Below are positions 21,801 to 26,968 of a stretch of DNA of 26,968 bases, in pieces (within the stretch, counting starts at the first letter, position 1; the number at the start of each line of letters is the position of its first letter). Under the pieces are notes generated by a model. It was not told the DNA's origin. It made no database searches and worked only from the letters and a program-made list of their open reading frames with translations. Source of the DNA: a virus; IMG/VR virus record IMGVR_UViG_3300009604_001711, positions 1-26,968 of that record. One strand, written 5' to 3'. The position numbers and the translations under genes were made by a program.

Positions 21801-24674
21801 GGCCGTCAGAGCAAGAACAAAGAAGAGATGGAGCAGGTCTTAAAATTACTGGACAAGGCAAAGGCCAATTATGATATTGCGAAGAAGGATCTGTTGCGCG
21901 GTAAGGCAACAATGTCCGGTATGGGGTTAGGGTTGGAGGGAGTATATTTCCCCCATGCCTTCAGGGACGCTATCCTGAATGCGTCCGCGGCAGCAGAGAA
22001 ACGCCGACAACTACCCGGAGGGGGTCTCGTTGCGATTAACTCGCTTCTGCGTATGTACGGTGCAACGGGAGACATGAGCGCCATCGGCATACAGGGCAGC
22101 GCTGCGCTTATCAACGAAGCAGCGATGGGAACAAGAGCGACGAGGCTGGTTCCGGGGATTGGTCAGTTGGGCAAAGATGTCCGAGGAACACAGGAGCTGA
22201 AGATTAACCGTCAAGGGGATTCATGGAAGGCCTTTAAGTCAAGCCTACAGGCGTGGACGGACAAAGGCCCGGATATCGTTGGTGAGTACTTTTACATTGC
22301 CCGTCGCACAGCTATTAATAACGGGACACTCACCCCGGACGAATGGGCAAGTGCGGGTCTGGGTATCCTTGCCAACGCACCGGACTTTTATGTTAGTCGC
22401 AACAGACATATATTGACTAAGTTTGACCGTATGTTTACACAGTACGGCAACGTACTCAGGCACGGTCTGGCAGATGCAGAGTTACAACTTTTGATGGCTC
22501 AGACAGGCAAGACGGCACGACAACTTCTGGACAGCGGAGATGCTGCCAGGATAGCAGGGTTTACCAACGTATTTACAGGAGTGGGGCAGCGCAGGTGGGG
22601 TGGCAATTCCGCACAGTTCCTGCTCTTTGCCCCGCGGTTTTTCCACGCAAGGATGAAGGTGGCTTCGGATGCACTGAAGGGGGTACTGCCGGGAACGAAC
22701 AAGACGCTGGAGCGTCGCATCGCAGCCAAGCACATGACTCGCTATATGGGCTTTGCCTCGTTTCTTACCTTCGGCATTAATGAACTCAACGGTGAAGAGA
22801 CGGATATCAATCCGTTGATACAAAATCCCTCAACAGGTAAATGGCACTTTAACCCGAACTTCATGCGTATACACGCAGGTTCGTTGGATGTCAGCCTGTT
22901 TGGTCCCTTTGATTCCTTGCTGAGAATTTTTAGTTCATTGCCGCTGATGGCACTCAATCGCAAACACGGCGGTGAGATATTGCGGGACTTGCGGAGTAAT
23001 GTTAGCGCCCCGGTAAGCAGCCTTGGCCTCGATATTATTACTGGCTACAATTCCATAGGCGAGCGCACAAGGCCGCAGGACGAGGGGTTTATTGAAGGTG
23101 TGTTTAGCCCGGAGATGATGAATACGTTGTTGGAACACGCACTGCCGTTTTCATGGAACGATGTCTTCTTGGCCGATCCCGGTAAGCAAACCCTAGGTGG
23201 TCGGTTCAGCGAGGGCTTCCGAGAGATTGGCGAGGGGGATATCAAGGAAGGTGTCACGGAAACAGTCACTGCCGCAGCACAGTTTGGTTTCGGCATACTG
23301 GGTACTAAGAGTGCATACGAGAGTGTTAGTGAAACACTAAACAAGGCGTATGCGGACATACTGGAACTTGGCCCCGATGACCCGAGGCTACAAGAAGCCT
23401 TTGGGGTAACAGGCAAGAGCGATGCCAGGATGACGCAGGGCGAACTGAACGAGATATGGGCGAGTATGGGCAAGGACTGGTGGCACAAAATCGTCAACGT
23501 GGATGACGGCTTTGATATAAGCCTGTCGTTTGCGGCTATTGGTTCCGAGAAGACACCGACGTGGGACCAGGTAGCCAGTGATATACGCAAGAACATACAG
23601 CGGTCAGTGCGTGAAGGTAAATTCACGGAGATTATGACAGCAGAGGAACTGATCACACTTGAGAACCGCGTGAAGGAACGAATGGAGCAGAGTGCCACGG
23701 AATATTCTCGGTACGCTGTGGAGCGGGATGAGATCATAGCCGATGGGTTTACAAAGCTGCAAAAGGCAGAAGCGGACTTTCTGGAGAGTGGAGCTAAAGA
23801 CCTTGGGAAGTTTATGAAAGGTATGTCAGACATCCGCAAGGCGACAGCGTCAACCCTGCGAGCCTTAACGGGTCCTCATGGTACCTTTGAGGACATAGGG
23901 GAAGAACTATTCAAGTTCAGCCGTGACACAGCACTGGGCAACCTGTCTACCTTTGACAGGGATGTCTTTGACAGCGCACAGTCATGGTATTACACCCTGC
24001 TATACCCCGGTAAGGATGAAAAGGGGCCGGACGGCAAACTTCTTCGGGGGCCTGACAACAAGCCTCTTACTACAATTGTTACAGACGGTGGTTCGGTGGA
24101 CTGGGATCTGCGCGAGCAACGCCTCGAGATGTGGGAAGATGTGATGAAAAAGCAATTCCCTGCCCTGTCCGATACCAAGATAAAGAGTTACCGGAGAAGG
24201 CTGGAAGAACACCAGAAGCGTGAGTCTCCGCCAATCACAGGCATGATCCTGGACTTACAGGATGCCATCGCTGAGTCAGGGTACTACGATGTGCGTAAGA
24301 AAGGGGTAGAGTCATGGCTGTCCCGGTATGCGCCCGGTACAACGGCACAGGGCATGGAGATATACAAAGAATGGGATGCTTCAGATGCAACCATGAGGGC
24401 TACCCTGGAGAACAAGCATAGGTGGCTGGGTAATTTGCGTAGTGCAATGGATGTGTGGAGAGGGCCATTCTTCAGGAAGCAACCACATATTGATGCCATG
24501 CTGATGGTGCTGTCTACACGGAATACTCAGCCCAAAACCCCTGCCGGGCAAACAGTGTGGTATATCATGGAGCGGAACCGTCGCAACGTGAAGCCTATCA
24601 AGGACTGGACGGGCTTCCTGTCTGCCGTGCGTAACATAGAGGTCGATCCTGAAGCGATCAAGCGTTACCAGTAA
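18840..24674 (+). CDS. Giant 1944-aa probable internal virion protein
   Basis: One uninterrupted frame of 5.8 kb, TAATG-coupled to the gene before. The N-terminus is basic and helical (EEIQRRRERNAEWARQRAAK). Ala/Gly-rich hydrophobic stretches lie near 177-210 and 260-285. Charged helices, probably coiled coil, lie near 895-930 and 985-1020. A segment near 1255-1365 (FLLFAPRFFHARMKVASDAL then RYMGFASFLTFGIN, ending DVSLFGPFDSLLRI) resembles the LPD38-type module of very large polyvalent or virion proteins. No lysozyme, protease or polymerase motif was found by eye. Size, hydrophobic patches and place in the structural operon suggest a protein packaged and ejected with DNA, but neither this nor the LPD38 link is proven. 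Confidence 0.75.
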   Translation: MPSQEEIQRRRERNAEWARQRAAKATPTGGLELGRRVVEPVYKKVIEPLLMYPQRAAGEVVQQFGETREAIRDRGVLGGIGHLGRETLSTGLDVAADLTPLPESWGERMDPSGETAMGAEVERAKRQFEAEQGRRPTMTEEYDIMATIQDREMPWLTERQKVGPLEFSNRMWIEAPTEIASAVGETALTLGVASAGKLGGKVLGKVGQHVAAKYGAGEGAKATTARVAGGGLQQVGGAVEKVLMTPKKLDDLFGVMVAKPLGWLWQGGVAKPVLFGVGAVSITKAQLKNTINIFRKRAIEEGAPVMEVNKKAQDFSRSVIDQNKVENMKPGQQLRLFDDEIDTAAGQAKLMSEEPDLSVGTGGRPDAMESLALRTASLTRLAEKYPLRSASDPAIIPQDILGNMYNDVDAIARSAQEGMGIDEWSKLSPEAKVSEVMDGVGDINPRDGLEVNYDIDPGKFDVHDIMDDIVHDVLDTPQFKAPRTPVGPEVVPQDRGGFHHPVHMLSVDFASTYTERGRDIVRGLWDDYILPLENKLKSNIPESWGKAPVVGGLFRKPTRVITRAETPEGQAAARSGRDVERKLNDFSDKADEATEAMANNARGDIAFMLAKMVDQGVIRFNSGTAKVMNAAHDADDAAEIITASGSLIEDILEGAGREGQGNYVFSDAVLEGSGMTFRGNTLVSEGYQGVRSKNARGETVDANLLPGFGDVAERLPLYEQQLKSVKVQIGQEVRDAYSLMQDITEYTARMENTLVDMGVNMRGPLPKVAGKAQQGVARGVMYGEGAHYFPRNASGAVEINPATGKAELVLNEKQAPTELTFNPEGGGRWGVPAIKGRVALSQAEGMTRGEWYAHPADAVADYIKFVGDKKRNDAIGDFIVRYSQANKVESGTVKQLLKNSDEFQKFEMNLEKVRNKIRNIKNRQKRATGMGQTRLIISADDVMKDMRKELRLTPLTKFQGTAEGVEEYFQYMDKKFAEWHKKVKSLGGRQSKNKEEMEQVLKLLDKAKANYDIAKKDLLRGKATMSGMGLGLEGVYFPHAFRDAILNASAAAEKRRQLPGGGLVAINSLLRMYGATGDMSAIGIQGSAALINEAAMGTRATRLVPGIGQLGKDVRGTQELKINRQGDSWKAFKSSLQAWTDKGPDIVGEYFYIARRTAINNGTLTPDEWASAGLGILANAPDFYVSRNRHILTKFDRMFTQYGNVLRHGLADAELQLLMAQTGKTARQLLDSGDAARIAGFTNVFTGVGQRRWGGNSAQFLLFAPRFFHARMKVASDALKGVLPGTNKTLERRIAAKHMTRYMGFASFLTFGINELNGEETDINPLIQNPSTGKWHFNPNFMRIHAGSLDVSLFGPFDSLLRIFSSLPLMALNRKHGGEILRDLRSNVSAPVSSLGLDIITGYNSIGERTRPQDEGFIEGVFSPEMMNTLLEHALPFSWNDVFLADPGKQTLGGRFSEGFREIGEGDIKEGVTETVTAAAQFGFGILGTKSAYESVSETLNKAYADILELGPDDPRLQEAFGVTGKSDARMTQGELNEIWASMGKDWWHKIVNVDDGFDISLSFAAIGSEKTPTWDQVASDIRKNIQRSVREGKFTEIMTAEELITLENRVKERMEQSATEYSRYAVERDEIIADGFTKLQKAEADFLESGAKDLGKFMKGMSDIRKATASTLRALTGPHGTFEDIGEELFKFSRDTALGNLSTFDRDVFDSAQSWYYTLLYPGKDEKGPDGKLLRGPDNKPLTTIVTDGGSVDWDLREQRLEMWEDVMKKQFPALSDTKIKSYRRRLEEHQKRESPPITGMILDLQDAIAESGYYDVRKKGVESWLSRYAPGTTAQGMEIYKEWDASDATMRATLENKHRWLGNLRSAMDVWRGPFFRKQPHIDAMLMVLSTRNTQPKTPAGQTVWYIMERNRRNVKPIKDWTGFLSAVRNIEVDPEAIKRYQ

Positions 24675-24722
24675 CTCTTGACATTTCGGGAAAATAGAAG
24701 AAACTACATAAGGAGTAAGGAA

Positions 24723-25496
24723 ATGGTTACACCACTAGATGGGGTAGAACAACAGCAACTACCGCAACAGGCGGTAGAAATAGAAGACGTGGGGGAGGTA
24801 GATGTCTCTGGCGTTGAGCAGGATGCGCCCGTTGATAATATCAACGATGCTTCTGTAGACGTACAGCCAGAGGCTCCTATTGCTACAGCCCCCGTGGCGA
24901 CCGCTCCTCCTGTCGAGGAGCCTATGGTGGTTCCTACGCCGCAGCCACAGGTTGGACCAGAGGCTGTGGATGAACTTATGAAAAGAAGACAGGCTGATTC
25001 ACAGAGGCAATGGGAACAGCAGGTTTTGCAGAGGGCAAGGCAACTTGAGCAGAGGGCGCAGGAGCAGGGGACAGACCCGCAGTCCGCAAGGCAGGTTGCA
25101 CGTCAGTATGTGACACACCAGAAAGAGCTTAGGGACCAGGAGTCAAAGGCGATGGATCTCGTGGGCTTTGTGGAAGGGCGGTCCAATGCCGCCATGCACT
25201 TTGCCCAGAAGCATAAACTGGTGAACAAACAGGCACTTGAGGATATACAGACATTACTCAAGTTCAGAACTCCACAGGAGATGGAGCTGGAAGCTAGGCG
25301 TATGTCCCAGCTCCGCTCACAGGCTGCTGAGATCGCACAGCTCAAGCAGGGTCGGGTTGCACCGCAGACTTTCGACAATAGTCAGGGCGCAGCGGAAGCG
25401 ACATCCAATGACCAGAGGCTCCTGGATGCGTACAATAATGGGGATAGGTCGGATGCAGCGGTGCGGGCTGCGAGACGATTAGCGTTTGGTTCATAA
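24723..25496 (+). CDS. Probable scaffold protein
   Basis: 257 aa from ATG 24723 (AAGGAG 7 nt upstream); an earlier in-frame ATG at 24678 has no SD and is rejected. The N-terminal ~75 residues are acidic and Pro/Ala/Val-rich (disordered). A long Gln/Arg/Glu helix follows (about 80-145, RQWEQQVLQRARQLEQRAQE), then a helical, basic C-terminus. This is the usual layout of phage scaffolds, which guide capsid assembly and bind coat protein through a basic C-terminal helix. It lies immediately upstream of the capsid gene. Call rests on architecture and position. Confidence 0.75.
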   Translation: MVTPLDGVEQQQLPQQAVEIEDVGEVDVSGVEQDAPVDNINDASVDVQPEAPIATAPVATAPPVEEPMVVPTPQPQVGPEAVDELMKRRQADSQRQWEQQVLQRARQLEQRAQEQGTDPQSARQVARQYVTHQKELRDQESKAMDLVGFVEGRSNAAMHFAQKHKLVNKQALEDIQTLLKFRTPQEMELEARRMSQLRSQAAEIAQLKQGRVAPQTFDNSQGAAEATSNDQRLLDAYNNGDRSDAAVRAARRLAFGS

Positions 25497-25508
25497 AGGA
25501 GGTGTCTT

Positions 25509-26387
25509 ATGGCACAGACAGCAACAACGGGTAATTTAGAGAATGCCCAGAGGATTATCATAGCTTCGGCTAGGTACACAGAGGAGCATAACGCTCCAGC
25601 GCTTGCGCTCATTGAGCAGTTCAGTCTGCCCAAGGGTTCCAAGCAGGTTACTGTCCCCAAGGTAGGACAGATGTCTATGAGCGACCTTGTTGACGGTCAG
25701 GATATCATAGACGAGGAAGACATAGGGATGACCACGGTAGACCTCACCGCTTCAGAGGTCGGAGCCAAGGTTGTTCTCACGGATAAGCTGGTACGCCAGA
25801 GTGCAGACAACGTGTTCAGCATGATTGGCAGGCAGCTTGGTGACGGTATGGCCAGGAAGAAGGACACGGATGTTATAGCCTTGTGGCCTAACCTCAATGG
25901 TGGTACTGCTCTTAGTGCAGATAACCAGACATTCTCTACAGCGAATGTCCATGCTGCTATTTCCAGGGCTAAGGCAAACAAATTTGGCAATCAGCTTTAT
26001 ATTATTCATCATCCGAATGCGGTTGCTGAACTTTCTAAGGCATCTGCAACTACTGCTGACACAGCCGCAGCCGCAGGACTAACCAGCGGGTGGAGCGTGG
26101 ATCTGTTGGCGAACTTCTACAGTGGCCTACGCCCAATCAATGGCGTAAGCATATTTGAAGACGGAAACATAGATAAGATAAGTGGACAGGACTCCGGGTA
26201 TGGTGTCATCGCTGACAAGACTGCTATGGCAGCCCTGACAAGCGTAGACACACGGACAGAGCGACAGAGAGATGCTTCTCTCAGGGCTACCGAGGTTGTG
26301 ATGACAGCAGACTATGGCGTGTTTGAACTTGATGATAGCCGTGGTGCGTCCTTCATCGCTGAGATTGGTGATCTGTCCTTCAGCTAA
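25509..26387 (+). CDS. Major capsid protein (HK97-type fold)
   Basis: 292 aa. A near-perfect SD (AAAGGAGGTG) 5 nt before the ATG suggests high expression. The pattern TEEHNAPALALIEQFSLPKG, VPKVGQ, then EVGAKVVLTDKLVRQ and IGRQLGDGMARKKDTDVIAL (about residues 110-126) is that of a family of short HK97-fold coat proteins in uncultured phages. A C-terminal beta region with VVMTADYGVFELDDSRG follows. It forms the icosahedral shell. Immediately after the scaffold gene. No separate protease domain is seen, so maturation cleavage is uncertain. Confidence 0.88.
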   Translation: MAQTATTGNLENAQRIIIASARYTEEHNAPALALIEQFSLPKGSKQVTVPKVGQMSMSDLVDGQDIIDEEDIGMTTVDLTASEVGAKVVLTDKLVRQSADNVFSMIGRQLGDGMARKKDTDVIALWPNLNGGTALSADNQTFSTANVHAAISRAKANKFGNQLYIIHHPNAVAELSKASATTADTAAAAGLTSGWSVDLLANFYSGLRPINGVSIFEDGNIDKISGQDSGYGVIADKTAMAALTSVDTRTERQRDASLRATEVVMTADYGVFELDDSRGASFIAEIGDLSFS

Positions 26388-26409
26388 CAGGAATAGGAAG
26401 AGGTAATTA

Positions 26410-26793
26410 ATGGCAGGGATAACAGAACGTAACCAGCAAAAGAACGAACTGGCAAATGCAGGGTTCACTCTCCGTTACATTGATGAGTGGCAGCCTAAGA
26501 CGACCTTGTATCGTCACAAGCCGAGCTATAATATCGAGGGAGAGATCACGGAAGATGTGGGTACGACAGTGCGTGGAGTGCCGGGAAGCCCGGATTATGT
26601 GCTACGCAAGGCCAAGATAGGGTTATTCCCCTGGCCTCCAAGTGATACCTGTACCTGTCGGTGGTGTTCCGAGAGCAACCAGGTTGATGCCGTGGCTGAT
26701 TCGATCAGCGATGAGGCCGCGACTCAGCCAGTAGCAACAGCACAAGGAAGAGGAACGAGGCGAATGGGGCCTCATTTCAGGGTAGAAAGCTAG
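26410..26793 (+). CDS. Hypothetical protein after capsid gene
   Basis: 127 aa. AGGAAGAGG lies upstream of ATG 26410. It starts MAGITERNQQKNELANAGFT and has CTCRWC near 80-85 and a polar Ala/Asp/Ser-rich C-terminal tail. A head-completion or decoration protein would be usual here, but nothing in the sequence identifies one. The WQPKTTLYRHKPSYN segment is Tyr/Lys-rich and probably exposed. The 77 bp after its stop (26794-26870) contain no gene or clear hairpin. Confidence 0.6.
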   Translation: MAGITERNQQKNELANAGFTLRYIDEWQPKTTLYRHKPSYNIEGEITEDVGTTVRGVPGSPDYVLRKAKIGLFPWPPSDTCTCRWCSESNQVDAVADSISDEAATQPVATAQGRGTRRMGPHFRVES

Positions 26794-26870
26794 GTGTAAC
26801 GATTGCCGTGCCTAGCGATAAAATACTAACGGCATTCGCAGGACTTTGAGCCTGTAAAAAGGAGTTTGAG

Positions 26871-26968
26871 ATGGCGTTTCCAACGACGGTTTATTTGAGT
26901 TATGGACAAGAGAAAGTTGAGACTTCGGAGCAGAAGCAAAAGCTTGGCACAAGGGCTGTGCTTCCTGA
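26871..26968 (+). CDS. Hypothetical structural-region protein, truncated by window edge
   Basis: The first 32 codons of a gene with AAAAGGAG 6 nt before its ATG. The visible start, MAFPTTVYLSYGQEKVETSE, followed by KQKLGTRAVLP, resembles small conserved phage proteins encoded just after the capsid gene. It continues beyond the right edge. Function unknown. Confidence 0.65.
   Translation, partial: MAFPTTVYLSYGQEKVETSEQKQKLGTRAVLP

Noticed and set aside
19283-23839. Many long leftward frames opposite the 1944-aa gene
   Set aside because: Antisense shadows with Ser/Pro/Leu-rich composition, no ribosome-binding sites and no domains.
1-26968. CRISPR array
   Set aside because: No regularly spaced repeats with unique spacers; the only tandem repeats are the 28-bp-period pair and short AT-rich sites.

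Overview
The window is a piece of a tailed double-stranded DNA bacteriophage or prophage (Caudoviricetes). The right-hand 15.5 kb carries the terminase small and large subunits, portal, a probable scaffold and an HK97-fold-type major capsid protein. The left-hand 10.4 kb carries a phage DNA-metabolism operon. No host gene, rRNA or tRNA is visible. Most genes have canonical Shine-Dalgarno sequences (AAGGAG, GGGAG), so the host is a bacterium with an ordinary anti-SD. I cannot name the host. Both ends are cut inside genes, and no tail, lysis, integrase or DNA polymerase gene lies in the window.

Layout: every gene from 1 to 10434 reads leftward and every convincing gene from 11467 to the end reads rightward, with about 1 kb of almost gene-free DNA between. 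Leftward DNA falls into three blocks. (a) 9244-10434 is a gp88/DUF7227-like gene with a small partner. It has its own sigma70-like promoter (10465-10493), its own terminator (9202-9233) and Arg codon use unlike the capsid gene. (b) 8015-8991 holds four small genes ending in a strong intrinsic terminator (7966-8004). (c) 1-7803 is a tightly overlapping operon of 18 genes, many joined by ATGA or TAATG. It encodes small zinc-ribbon proteins, a MerR-type helix-turn-helix protein, an SSB-like protein with an acidic tail, a RecB/Cas4-like PD-(D/E)XK nuclease, two sigma-region-4-like proteins, a RepA/RecA-like ATPase with a C-terminal winged helix, a TubC-N-like protein, a PAPS-reductase/PP-loop protein and a RusA-like resolvase.

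The central region (10435-11466) holds a 20-bp perfect palindrome, an 11-bp tandem repeat, a rightward TTGACA-N17-TACTAT promoter, and about a dozen copies of a GTTATA/TATAAC core arranged as palindromes plus a 20-bp-stem inverted repeat just before the terminase small subunit gene. It looks like an operator-rich control region or a replication origin.

The rightward genes run TerS, a small zinc-type protein, TerL, portal, an acidic 644-aa protein, two Gly/Gln-rich proteins, a 1944-aa virion-type protein, scaffold, major capsid protein, a small hypothetical protein and a truncated gene. The giant protein between portal and scaffold is unusual in position. The most interesting regulatory signal is an 18-bp element (ATATACAMCKAAGGACAC on the minus strand). 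It occurs three times, each time between a leftward terminator and the first gene of the next leftward block. It could be a phage-specific promoter or operator, possibly read by one of the phage's own sigma-like proteins.
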